This document shows, piece after piece, positions 46,370 to 57,846 of a stretch of 64,000 nt of DNA (its first letter is position 1; the number at the start of each line of letters is the position of its first letter). The stretch is from contig NC_088871.1 in assembly GCF_032884065.1 (NCBI RefSeq), positions 21,216,755 through 21,280,754 of the forward strand, given 5' to 3'. Below the pieces are notes generated by a model. It had not been told where the DNA came from and searched no databases. It worked only from the letters and a program-made list of their open reading frames with translations. This DNA is from Artemia franciscana (lineage: Eukaryota; Arthropoda; Branchiopoda; Anostraca; Artemiidae). Both the position numbers and the translations under genes were made by a program.

Positions 46370-47925
46370 CAGGGATCACAAATTCTGTTGGTCAGTCGGT
46401 CTGTCTGTCCCGGTTTTGCTACTTTAGGCACTTCCAGGTAGGCTGGAACGATGTAATTTGGCGGGCGCTTCAGGAACCAGACCAGATTAAATTTGAAATT
46501 GTCGTTTCCCCGACTCGACCAACTGGGGGGGGGGGAGGGCTAGTTGGATGGTTAAATCAGAAAAATAAGAAAAAATGAGGTATTTTCAACTTGAAATGAA
46601 ATTTGATATTTGGAAGGATATCGTGTCTCAGAGCTCTTATTACAAATTCTGACTGGATCCAGTGACACTGCGGGGAGTTTGGGGGGAACCTAAAATCTTG
46701 GAAAACGCTTAGAGTGGAGGGATCGGGATGAAACTGGGTGGTAAAAATAAGCAAAAGTCTTAGATATGTGGTTGGCATAACAAAACCGGATCCACTCTCT
46801 TTGGGGGAGTAGGGGGGGGGTTAATTCTGAAAAATAAGAAAAAATGAGGTATTTTTAACTTACGAAGGAGTGATAGGATCTCAATGAAAATTCTTATTAA
46901 GAAGGACCTCGTAACTCAGATCTTTTATTTTAAATCCCGACCGGATCCAGTTTCATTTGGGGGGGAGGAGGAGACCAGAAATCTTGGAAAACGCTTAAAG
47001 CGGAGAGATGAGGATGAAACTTGGTGGGAAGAATAAGCACAAGTCCAAGATACGTGACTGACATAACCGGACCAGATCTGCTGTCTTTGGTCGATTTGGA
47101 GGGGGACAGGGGAGTACTACGGAAAAATTAGAAAAAATGAGGCATTTGTAACTTATGAACGGGTGATCAGATCTTAATGAAATTAGGTATTTAGAAGGAT
47201 CTTGTGCTTTAGAGCTCTTATTTTAAATCCCGACCAGATCTGGTGACATTGGGGGAGCTGATGTGGGAACCAGAATTTTTGGAAAACATGAAAATTGAGG
47301 TATCGTACGAATGGGTGATCGGATCTTAATGAAACTTGATATGTAAAAGGATCTTGTGCCTCAGATGCTCCATTTTTAATTCGAATCCGATCCAGGGACA
47401 TAGGGGGTTGGAGGGGGGAAGAAACATTGGAAACCGGAAATCTTGGAAAACGCTTACAGTGGAGAGATCGGGATGAAACTTGATGGGAAGAATAAGCACA
47501 AGTTATCGATACGTGATTGACATAATTGGAATGGATCTGTTCTCTTTGGAGGAGATAGGTGGTGTTAATTTGGAAAAATTAGAAAAATTGAGGTATTTTT
47601 AACTTAAGAACAGGTGACCGGATCTTAATGAAATTTTATATTTATAAGGAACTCATGTCTCAGAGCTCTTATTTCATATCCCGACCAAGTCTGTTGACGT
47701 TGAGGGGAGTTGGAATGGGAAACCAGAAATCTTGGAAAACGCTTAGAGTGGAGAAATCAGGATGAAACTTGGTGGGTAGAATAAGCAAATGTCGTAGATA
47801 CGTGATTGACGTAACCGTACTGGATCAGCTCTCTTTGGGGGAGTTAGGGGCTCAGTGCTTTAGCGAGATTGGTGCTTCTGGACGTGCTAGGACGATAAAA
47901 ATTGGTAGGCGTGTCAGGGAATAGG
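46370..47925 (+). repeat. element B array, third copy
   Basis: Begins with TCAGTCGGTCTGTCTGTCCC and the CACTTCCAGGTAGGCTGGAA leader and contains about five ~290-bp units. It stops at GTGTCAGGGA near 47,921 without the CATATGAGC tail found in the other copies, so it is 3'-truncated. Confidence 0.75.
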
Positions 47926-49106
47926 TGTGTCATTTGTGTAATGAGCAGAATACTATAGAGTTTGGCCATTTTGTTTTCATGTTTCTTTTGAAGATGGATC
48001 TTATTTGTTGCAAATAAACTAGTGAATATTTTGCTAGTGAAGCACCAGCACTTCCAACACCCAGATCCAGTTCCAAAGGTAAGAATAGCTTTTGTTGTGT
48101 TTGTACTTCTTAAACCAAAAATTAACAAATATGGGAGAGGGCGAAGAAGCTTCTCTCTGGGTCTTCCCTCTCGGCGGTCCTGAATCCGGGTGGGAGTACG
48201 GGCGAACGAGAAATGCAAATTGACACGCCTATTTTAAAAAGCCCCTTTTAGAGATAATTGTTATTAGTATTGCGATAGGATTCACATTAAATTGAGTCAA
48301 GGCTCAGACCAAAAATTGCCTAGTGTCCCTCCTCATAAGTCGATGATTGTATTTCTTAGTACATTAGGTAGAAAGATTCTCTCAAATATGAAAGCCATAA
48401 AATAAAAAAATGTCAAAATGGAATTTTCGAGACGGATCGGTCATGGCACGATTGTCACCGAGGACTTTTTTTTTAATAACCCTTTTCACCTACTAGAATC
48501 ACCTGATTCCGATCCATTAGACTAAATTAATCAATTTAAAGATTGAGCTAAGAGATAAATGACCTAAGAGGTTTAAAGATTAAAGAGGTAAATAACTCCA
48601 AAGACCTCACAGAGGAGGAAAAGAAAATAAATACCTTTGATTTTTTGTATGTTTACGAGCGTGGAAAAGAGGCTCAGAAATTAACTAGTGATGCATTTAA
48701 ACTGAAAATATCAAGAAATTTTTTTAAACGACAAATCATAATGGAAATCCCTTGAAACGTTTCCAACATTCAGGTCTACAAACATACCAGCAATATACCT
48801 CCAGCTCTTGGCTTAGTTGTACCTGCAGTATCTGGATGTTTCACCTTCAGCTTTTGGCTTAGTTGTATACACCATATCCTAGAAAAGTTTACCGATGATA
48901 ATATTGCCACTAAAGCTAAGGCTACTAATATTAATTAATATTGCAGTTACTAAGAGCTAGAGTTTGTTCTTTGTTATAATTAAGCGAAGACAGTACGCCT
49001 CTATCGACTGCTCAACGATCATTTTCGGCTGCTCTGTGCTTTTGCGCAACCCCTTTTATTAGCAAAGGTACTGATTCAAATTTTCTGGAAATGACTCTTT
49101 TCTTTG
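47926..49106. other. intergenic, contains a duplicated ~100-bp segment
   Basis: The stretch at 48,885-48,990 (CACTAAAGCTAAGGCTACTA...AATTAATATT...TTATAATTAA) recurs diverged at 50,435-50,530, just before an element A copy. No coding feature is certain. Confidence 0.5.
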
Positions 49107-49563
49107 TCATAAGTAGAAGGTTTCTGAATCTGATTGCGCTGCTTGTGAGCCAGTTGTAAACGTTGGCATTGCAGTTGAAGCCCCATTTGCTGAAGCAATA
49201 CTTTGCATCGAACGTGCGAAAGGACTGCCGAAATATGACACAGTAATTGTGAAAGAGGATATAGTTTTATAGAATAAAGATTCCTCTGTTACAGACAAAA
49301 GTGCTCCTGACTCTTCAACTATTTTCATGCCCACAGCCTTTGTAAAGGCTGTTTGAACTCTGCATTTCGTCTGTCGTCGATTTCTCTATCTTTTTTCAAG
49401 TCTTCAGCCGATACAGTTCTCCTTGATTGGGTAGCAACATTTTCTGGCTCGGCTCTAGTTCAGGTGATAACACGTTCTGGTGTCTCTGACCTCTGATCTG
49501 TTTGTAGCCTTAAGCTCTGCCCAAAATCTTCTTCCAGGGTTGGTACAATTTTTTCCTCTTCCA
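49107..49563 (-). pseudogene. decayed coding sequence, unidentified
   Basis: After the acceptor TATTTCAG (ends 49,564) an ATG opens a frame MEEEKIVPTLEEDFGQSLRL that meets a TGA after 34 codons. It continues in the same frame with SRRTVSAEDLKKDREIDDRR to about 49,340 and, after a one-frame shift, as AVGMKIVEESGALLSVTEES to a TGA at 49,107. Composition is coding-like throughout. It could be a pseudogene or exons with unrecognised junctions. Confidence 0.3.
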
Positions 49564-50517
49564 TCTGAAATACATAATTTTCTATGTATTTTTTAATAAG
49601 TACTTTTGTCTAGACCATCACTTTATATAGTACAAATGACGTCATAATGGTCTCAGTGCTGTTACATCTACAACTGAATAACCTTGTACTGTCCGCACTG
49701 CTGTGATGTTTATAACTAAAAATGATAACATGCTATCTGCACTGCTAAAACACTTATACAATTTGAAATGGCTTCATAACAAACCTCCTTAGGCCACACA
49801 GCTCTTCTCTTAAAACTAAATCTACAGCACCTCTAGGTCTAAAAAGCATCATCTTACTAAGCGATTTGCTTCCTACAGAGACCAAGCTAATACGTCTGTA
49901 ATTACCACACTCACAATTATCACCTTCCCAATAGAAGGATTTAAATAGAGTTTTCCTAAAATTACTAGGTACTTACCCTTTAAATTCTTCAGGTATTTTT
50001 TTTTTGTTTCACTTGAATAGGTGGAATTGTTGCTAAGACACTATATACACATTTCTACATCTTAATAATTATCTGGCTGAAAGATAAGTGCGTGTCGTAT
50101 CACCATGCATATGGTGATTTATGTTAACATTTAATTTTTCAATGATGGTTACAAACGGAGAAAAGCCTGTGGCTTTTACTTAGTTGAAATAGTAAGAGAC
50201 AAATTTTAGAGAATCAGGCTGCTAAATAAGTAAAAGGTGGCACCATACCCCAGAAAAGAAGATTTTCATAATATGCGTGTAATATCTAAACTTTTAGTTA
50301 CCATATCCCGTGATTTGTTCTTTACTAGGTTTTTAGCAGTCCCTACAACTATGATCCTACTGAAACGTACATAGTTCCCATTTATATTGAACTATACCGT
50401 TCCTTTCTGAAGCCATCTTTTAGAAACGTTTATTGATTATAATACAACCCACTAAAGCTAAGACAACTACTATTAATTAACATTTTAGTTGTTATGATCT
50501 AGCGTTCGCTGTTTATT
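49564..50517. other. intergenic, no gene seen
   Basis: AT-rich. Includes the second copy of the ~100-bp duplicated segment at 50,435-50,530. Confidence 0.4.
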
Positions 50518-52209
50518 ATAATTAAATAAAAAAAACAATTTTTTAAAATGAAAGTTAGGAGCGACATTAAAACTTAAAACGAACAGAAATTACTCCGTAT
50601 ATGAAAGGGGCTTTTCCTCCTCAACGCCTCGCTCTTTACGCTAAATTTTGACTCTTTCTCTTAACTCTACTTCTTAAAACAGTAAAAAAAACTTTAGCCG
50701 AAAGAGCGTTGTGTAGAGGAGGAAAAGCCCCTTTCATATACGGAGTAATTTCTGTTCGTTTTAAGTTTTAATGTCGCTCCTTACTTTCATTTAAGAAAAA
50801 CTTGATTTTTTTATTTAATTTCTGGACATTTTTAATTAATGCTTGTTTTGATCTTGGCTCTCCGCAGATAAATAATTAAAACGAAATTTGCATATTAATT
50901 TTTTTTTTGGATAAATGGTTTTCTCATAGTTTTAATCGGAAAATTTTGAGAAAAAAGGAGAGAGGGAGGAAGCCTATTTGCCCTCCAATTTTCGATCACT
51001 TAAAAAGGCAACAAGAACTTTTAATTTTCGTAGTTTATTAAAATACGTAGTTTACGAATTAACTTACGTAACGAACTTCTATATTCGTATGTTTTTATTG
51101 CATATATGAGGGAGTTCACCCTTCTTCAATACCTCGCTCTTTACACTGAAGCTTAAATTCTGTCCCAACTCTTTAAGAATGACCCTTGAATCACAAAGGC
51201 CGTAGAATAAATAGTTGAAATTAATAAAAATACTTTAGCGTAAAGAGCGAAGTATTACGAGGAGGTAAACCCCTCATAAGCGCAATAATTTCTGCTCGTT
51301 ATAAGTTTTAATACTGCTCCTCACTTTCAGTAGAAAAAAACTTATCATATTTGTTTTTTCATTGTTTTTTTAAATAATGTTAAAAAATCCTGCGCCCCCT
51401 TCATTGAAAGTCTCTTCCCGCATGAGAAGTTTTTCCATGGAAATATTCTCCCACGTAACCCCCCCCACCTCAACTCTTCCTCCCAAACCATAAAAATCCC
51501 CCTGAAAACGTCCGTACACTTCCCAGTAACTATTACTATATGTAAACACAGGTCAAAGTTTGTAACTTGCAAACCCTCCCACAGGGACTGCGGGGGAGTA
51601 AGTCGTCCCCAAAGACATAGTTATGAGGTTTTTCGACTATGGTGAATAAAATGGTTATATCAGAATTTTGATCCGGTGACTTTGGGGAAAAATGAGCGTG
51701 GGAGGGGGCCGAGGGGCCCTCCAATTTTTGGTCATTTAAAAGGGGCACTAGAACTTTTAATTTCCAATAGAATGAGCCCTCTCGCGACATTCTAGGACCA
51801 ATGGGTCGATACGTCACCCCTGGGGAAAAAAAACAACAAAAAAACAAATAAACACGCATCCGTGATTTGTCTTCTGGCAAAAAATGCGAAATTCCACATT
51901 TGTAGATAGAAGTTTGAAACTTCTACAATAAGGTTCTCCGGTACTCTGAATCTGACGGTGTGATTTTCGTTAAGATTGTATGACTTTTAGGGGGTGTTTT
52001 CCCCTATTTTCTAAAATGAGGCAAATTTTCTCAGGCTCGTAACTTTTGATAGAAAAGACTAATCTCGATGAAAGTTATATATTTAAAATTAGCGTTAGAA
52101 TACAAATTTTTTGATGTAACTATTGGTATCAAAATTCCATTTTTTAGAGTTTCGGTTACTATTGAACCGGGTCGCTCCTTAGTACAGCTCGTTACCACGA
52201 GCTGTCTGA
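50518..52209 (+). repeat. fold-back element A, full copy 6
   Basis: Full-length copy: palindrome 1 at 50,540-50,800 with the private sequence GGGGCTTTTCCTCC in one arm and GGAGGAAAAGCCCC in the other; palindrome 2 at 51,100-51,290; the G/C block; the end GAACCGGGTCGCTCCTTAGT and GCTCGTTACCACGAGC, in which the terminal hairpin also carries matched changes (AGCTCGT/ACGAGCT). Confidence 0.82.
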
Positions 52210-54326
52210 TAGATGTGACAGATTCCCGATGCTAATAACATAAGCTACTACAGTGTTATAGAAAAATGTTGTTTTTCGTAAAAATTGATTATATTTTATA
52301 AAATATCTTTTTTTAATCGCAAAAAGTTTTTGACCCAATCAATTTCCTTTAAAATGAGCCATTGAAAAACTCTCCACGATGTTCCAGTGCTTAGCTATCA
52401 GAGGAGAAAAAGAAACGAAAAGAAAGAAAAAAGATACCGTACATGCAGAATATCGCGGTTGCTGTCAGTTTTCTTGATTTTCAAAGCCAATATATTTTCC
52501 TCGTTATTCAAGCCAAGGGATGGTAAGTTTTCTATATAGAGGTTTCGGACAAGGAGGTTCTAATAGTGCGCTTCTTGTTTTGATCAGACACTATTTTTAG
52601 AAGTCACGAGTTGTTATATTTCTTAGTATTGGAAGTGATTGTCTCTTACTAGGCTGCTAGCTACCACCGCAACCCAGATAGAGATTCAGAATTTCCTAAG
52701 TAAGTTTAAAATGAAACTAATGTATTGTTTCTTAAATATTAAGAAAGATTTAGCCACGCTTGAACCATTTGAAAAATATAAACGAATCTCTGAGTTATTT
52801 ATTCTTAGTTAAACCTACAAAAAGAAACCGGTATGAATTTTAGATACAAAAACTATTCCTGAAATTATTCATTTATTGTAGGAACAATTTAGAATTATTG
52901 GTAATGTCAAAATACCCCAAAGCAAGATCTACATGTTAAAAATTGATGGCGTCATTTCTATAAGTTTAAAACTAAGCGCATAATTTTCATGTCTGGAACA
53001 GCGCTCCTCTCAAATAGCTAAATTGCAAACTAGTTTCATGCTATGAAATCAAAGTGGTTACGATTAAAGCGATAATATATAGCTTAGACTAGTTATTGGC
53101 GGGCGGTATTATAGTCACTAAAAGTCACTTATCGGTAAAATCAGAATTACACACGATTACAGCGCCAATCATGCATGAAGTTCATAATATCTTGAGGTGA
53201 GCATTGCTAAACTTTCAAGCATAGAAATTTTATCGATCTATCAGAGTCAAGAATAACTGCATAATTTTGAAATTTCAAAAGACGGAAGTTTAGAACAGTA
53301 GTGTTTTTTATTTTCATTTTTTTCATCCGTAATAAGGATCTGGCAAACTAGGAAGATGTTGTATTAGTAGAAAAGCAGCTTAAACAAATTAGCGTTGGTA
53401 ACCCTCTTAGTAAGCTATACGCATCTGAACGCTGCTTCTAATAACGATAGAACGGCAGAATAAGCGAGATAACGGTAGAACGTGCGGAATAACAAAACCG
53501 CTATAAAGACGTACAACAACAAAACGATTAAGCAACAATTCACTTCCAACAATGAGTCCATACAACAATCAGTATCTATTTTGATTTCAATATGCAAAAT
53601 CTATTTAAAGAAATTTATGTTTCACAGCCTAGACCATCCAACGTGATAAGATAATCTTTTCAAGCCAATTTATTGCCCTTTTTGTTCTTCACTTCTGACA
53701 TACAAGTTTAACGCAGAAAAAAACTCCATACTATTCATAAAATTGGGCTTTTTTATCAGCTGATACGACCATAGCGTGGTTGGGATATTACATTTTAACA
53801 AGTGGTAATCGGCTAATTTCTTGTTGATGTTTACAAATCTGCGACGAAAGAGTTTTACGATCTCTTTGTTGATTATACAGGTTACAAACGATAAAGAAAA
53901 AAAGAAGTATTCTTTAGTTCAGCAACACATCCAAACAATTAAACAAATCAATCAAAAACATAGAATTACCTTCACGTGCGTAATCCACATACGCTTTTTT
54001 TAAAGCAAAATTTATAAAGAATAAGCCAAGTCTATTTTCAACTTGGCGGAGTATCTAACCTATTACTCATTACTCTTATGGTCTTGTAACTAAAGGACTT
54101 CTTGCATGTAGATATTTGCATGATATATTTAATATACTTGAAAACAAGACACAAAAAGTTGTTTCGTCATTTGAGTAATTAAATGCTGTAGCGTAAGTTG
54201 CATATTACAAGACATTAGCACGACTGAGATCACGAAATTTCTACGGCTATGAAATGTTATAATTTAGAATATATTCTGTCAGAAACATTAAGTAACTTGT
54301 AAACAAAGTTTTCACTATGAGAAATA
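52210..54326. other. intergenic / 3' flank, no gene seen
   Basis: AT-rich DNA with several short open frames lacking splice context. No recognisable repeat of the window's families. Confidence 0.4.
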
Positions 54327-57300
54327 TCAATGCATTCTTTTATATTTTTCTTCTTGTTTACTATCCCGTTTATTCACATTGCTCAAGTCCCTCTTGTTAT
54401 TGATATTACTTGAATATCCCAATGCATCCTCATTTTGTTTATTAGAAACTCCATTCTTCTGTTTGTTTATAAATCCATTGTTATTCGGACTTTTTCTTCC
54501 ACTTCTCATACCTTTAGACTCATATCCTATCACGTTGGGCAGATGTGTATTTTTTTCTGAATCTTTATTAATTGAGTAGCTGGCTCGACTATTCGGTTCG
54601 GTTTCAGCGTAATTTTCATCGTATTTCGACTTCGACCTATTATCTTCTTGTTTAACACCGTGCTGTTTTCTACTTCCTTCCCTAGCATTGGTTCCTGAAT
54701 AGAGTTCGGGCTCTTTGTCTTCAAAAGTTCTCCTGTTCAAACTACTCTTACTATGTGAAAAATCACTTGCTTTTTCTTCTGCTGGATCTTTAATTCGACT
54801 TCTAGACTCTGCTAAAAGGGTATAACCATCTTTTGTGTCTTTTCTTCTATATCTATAAGCTGATTCTGCTCTCTGATTCTTCCCCAAATGGATATTGCTA
54901 TTTTTAGAAGAACGGTCATTGACTGGTATCCCATTTCTACTATTTATTTCACTAGAAAGAGAAAATCGTCTACCATTTTCAGTTTTAAGTCCTGAATCTG
55001 GGTTTATCGAGGGGCCTGCGCTACTTTCTTCAATTTCTTCATAAATATGATCATATTCATTAGCTATAGTAGGGGCATTTTGAGAATTTGCATTAGTAAA
55101 GGAGCCTTGTGCGTTTGATTTGGTGTTGTTCGTTGATCCCATTGGTGTTCCAAACTTATTAACATAAGGTTCAATAATTTGAGATTCTAATTCAGCCATC
55201 TTTTGTTTGCTTGAACCACCATCTGCTTTGGCAATATCATTTTCTTTACCCTTTCTAGCTTTTATGCTGTAGAAAGATCCTCTGGGAAAATCTTCTTCTT
55301 CAGATGCATCTTTTTCAGGGTAACTCTTCTCCTGACTTTTTGGCTTTTGGTAGTTTTGTTGGTTATTTTTATTAATTATTTTAAACCGCGGATTGTCTTG
55401 CATTGAGGAATGGTTTTCCATTGTGTTTGTTCCATCATATTGTGAAATATTTAAATTATGTTGATGTGTCATCCTTCCTTCATCGGTGAATTCTTTGCTG
55501 TTACCATCTTCACCGGTCCAAAAATAACGATTCTTTTGCTTTGCTCCTTTTTCATTCTCGTTTCTATTCCCATGTAAATGATTTTTTCTATATTCTCCAG
55601 ATTCTTCAGTATCACTATAATTATTTATGTTATTATCACCACCATTATGTATCTTCTCTGTCTTGTTGCTTTTGTCAGACGGTTTTTGGGTTGGCATCCC
55701 ATTTGAGTTTGCAAATCTTCCCGATGAAAACCCTTTAGAATCATTTTCATCTTGACTATCTTCTGATTTCTCATTTAACGCTTGTTGTTTTCTACTTCTA
55801 TTCTTGTTTGTGCTATTATTCTCGTTGTTAGCTTGATCAGCGGTGTCTCTTGAGCTTTCGTGATATTTCCAAGACAAACTCGATTTTGAGCGGCTTTTTG
55901 GTCTTTTCTGATTTTTGTGAGTATCGCCTTCATCGCTTGTATTATCACTTCCATTTTCATTTACCTTTTCCTTTGCAAAATTTTCTCGCTCATTTTTAGT
56001 GCTTATAAGATTTGATTTTTTGTTTCTGTTATTTCTTTCAGTTTTGTTTGAGCTATTCTTCTCATTATGATCTTCTCCCGCCTTATTATTACTTTCTTCC
56101 GGTTCTGCAGCATTTCTACATTTAAAGATGTCATTTTCAGCTTTTCCTGAGTATTTTTCATTATCTTCCTTGGCACCATATGAAGAGGCTGATGATTTCG
56201 ATGTAAAGTTTTCTTTGTCGTCATTTTTCAACTTATTTTCATTTAAATTTGAAACAACTGATTTGTCACCCTTTAATATATTTTTACCGTTTTTCTTTGA
56301 TTCAGCTTTAACCTCGTTAAGACTAGATGTCTCTGGTATTGAATTTCGTCCTCCATAGTCAGGGTAATTGTCATCATTATGGTCTGCAAATGTGTTTTTT
56401 GGCTGATATTGCAAATTACCTTTTGCTGCTTGTTTGTGTTCAGCACTTTCATTCTTACTAAGAAAATTATTTTGTTCTTTTTCATATGTAGGTCTTAAAA
56501 AAATGCCATCAGAATTATTCGTGTTTTTTTCTTTATTCTTCGAAGATGGATCTACGTATGTCATCGATTGATCAGAGTTTCCCCCGAACCGCAGGTTTGA
56601 TTCACCATAAGTACTTTCAACTTCTTCTTGAATCTTGTAAATAAAGTCTCCACCATTTACAGGAGGTAGTTCACTGTCCACGACGGAACTCTTTGAGTAT
56701 GATATATCTAATTTTGACTGATCAGTTGGATATAGTCCTCCTGTGACGTCTCTTGGACTGCTTTGCAATTCTCGAAAGTTTCTACCAGCTCTCCCATTGC
56801 TCTTTATACCGTTATCCACACCGTGACGCTGATTATAACTCTGCTTCTTAGATTGGCTGGAGTTGAAGCTATCTTTCGAAACATTTTCTTCTTGATTTTC
56901 CATGTTTGACATTTTTCCGTATCGATCAGCGTTACCATTTTGATATTGAGTCTCTTCTTCAAACCCAATTGATTTTGAGCTACCATCTCTTACTGTTTCT
57001 TGGTCATTTTCTTTCGAAGAACCGCCAACATTTCGATTGTGCTGTCCTAGATCTTGTTTGTAAGATTTATTCAATAATATTGCATATCCTTTTGATCGTG
57101 CTTTTTGGTCTTCATTTAGTGAATACATACTTCCATCTTTGCCTCCATAATCGCTTTCATCTGAATTTGAACGAAGATTTTTAAAATCATTAGACCTCGT
57201 TCTCTTTTCTTTTGAAGTTTTATCATAACCTTCATTCGACAAATTTTTATTCTCTTCTTCATCATACTTATTATTTTCTTCTCCATCGTCCTGTTTACTT

Positions 57301-57551
57301 TCTTTTCTATATTTATCACGACTGCCCTCGGAATTTCTGTCTTCAGATTGACTGGATTGGGCGCTTCCTTTTCTCGATTCTTCTTCACTTGAAGAGTTTT
57401 GAGCCTCATCGTCTGAATCTTCAGAAACATATTTATCACTCGTAGGAGGAAATACAGCAACCTTAGATTTATCCTTTGAGTGTTTCAATATTCCCATGAC
57501 TTCTTCGTACAAATCTCCAAAAATTTCTTCATGCTGTCTATCACCAGACAC
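54327..57551 (-). CDS. large disordered Ser/Asn/Lys/Glu-rich protein, exon with stop
   Basis: One uninterrupted exon of 1,074 codons. The frame opens at GTG, immediately after a strong acceptor (poly-T then AG at 57,553-57,552), so the true start lies in an unseen upstream exon; the stop TGA is at 54,327. The protein is dominated by Ser, Asn, Lys, Glu, Asp and Gln with almost no Cys or Trp, no signal peptide and no membrane span, and looks intrinsically disordered. Ordered islands are the N-terminal EEIFGDLYEEVMGILKHSKD, GGDFIYKIQEEVESTYG and NEYDHIYEEIEE (Tyr-837). YEEV (Tyr-15) and YEEI resemble SH2-binding sites. I recognise no family. Its conservation of frame over 3.2 kb argues strongly that it is real. 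Confidence 0.75.
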   Translation of the reverse strand: MSGDRQHEEIFGDLYEEVMGILKHSKDKSKVAVFPPTSDKYVSEDSDDEAQNSSSEEESRKGSAQSSQSEDRNSEGSRDKYRKESKQDDGEENNKYDEEENKNLSNEGYDKTSKEKRTRSNDFKNLRSNSDESDYGGKDGSMYSLNEDQKARSKGYAILLNKSYKQDLGQHNRNVGGSSKENDQETVRDGSSKSIGFEEETQYQNGNADRYGKMSNMENQEENVSKDSFNSSQSKKQSYNQRHGVDNGIKSNGRAGRNFRELQSSPRDVTGGLYPTDQSKLDISYSKSSVVDSELPPVNGGDFIYKIQEEVESTYGESNLRFGGNSDQSMTYVDPSSKNKEKNTNNSDGIFLRPTYEKEQNNFLSKNESAEHKQAAKGNLQYQPKNTFADHNDDNYPDYGGRNSIPETSSLNEVKAESKKNGKNILKGDKSVVSNLNENKLKNDDKENFTSKSSASSYGAKEDNEKYSGKAENDIFKCRNAAEPEESNNKAGEDHNEKNSSNKTERNNRNKKSNLISTKNERENFAKEKVNENGSDNTSDEGDTHKNQKRPKSRSKSSLSWKYHESSRDTADQANNENNSTNKNRSRKQQALNEKSEDSQDENDSKGFSSGRFANSNGMPTQKPSDKSNKTEKIHNGGDNNINNYSDTEESGEYRKNHLHGNRNENEKGAKQKNRYFWTGEDGNSKEFTDEGRMTHQHNLNISQYDGTNTMENHSSMQDNPRFKIINKNNQQNYQKPKSQEKSYPEKDASEEEDFPRGSFYSIKARKGKENDIAKADGGSSKQKMAELESQIIEPYVNKFGTPMGSTNNTKSNAQGSFTNANSQNAPTIANEYDHIYEEIEESSAGPSINPDSGLKTENGRRFSLSSEINSRNGIPVNDRSSKNSNIHLGKNQRAESAYRYRRKDTKDGYTLLAESRSRIKDPAEEKASDFSHSKSSLNRRTFEDKEPELYSGTNAREGSRKQHGVKQEDNRSKSKYDENYAETEPNSRASYSINKDSEKNTHLPNVIGYESKGMRSGRKSPNNNGFINKQKNGVSNKQNEDALGYSSNINNKRDLSNVNKRDSKQEEKYKRMH

Positions 57552-57553
57552 CT

Positions 57554-57846
57554 AAAAAAAAAAAAACTTATTTCAGGACAAGGCAACCCCAAGCATGAAA
57601 ATCTTTCGTTTTGCTATGCAAGCAATTATTATTATTAGTAGATAAAGTTGTTAGATTAGTTTGTAAAATGAGTACTAAAGACTAGAGTATTTACTCAGAA
57701 CATAAGTTTATATATCACAGAACTTTCCTTTGAAATATTTCCAACCCTATTGTTGGCTATCACTTTTTGCAAGCGTTTATTATTTATCAGACTGTTTTAC
57801 GAAATAGATCATAGGTTATTATCACTGATTAGGTTTCACGACTGTT
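57554..57846. other. intron 5' of the large exon
   Basis: Polypyrimidine tract (12 T on the minus strand) adjoining the acceptor, then AT-rich DNA. No exon recognised. Confidence 0.45.

Noticed and set aside
53415-53597. Hydrophobic 60-codon minus-strand frame
   Set aside because: Short, AT-driven hydrophobic translation without splice context or similarity.
55541-57460. Open frames antisense to or shifted within the large exon
   Set aside because: They are shadows of a biased, low-complexity coding sequence.
57549-57551. GTG as the start codon of the 1,074-residue protein
   Set aside because: A poly-T/AG acceptor directly precedes it, so it is an exon boundary; a GTG start is not expected in an animal nuclear gene.
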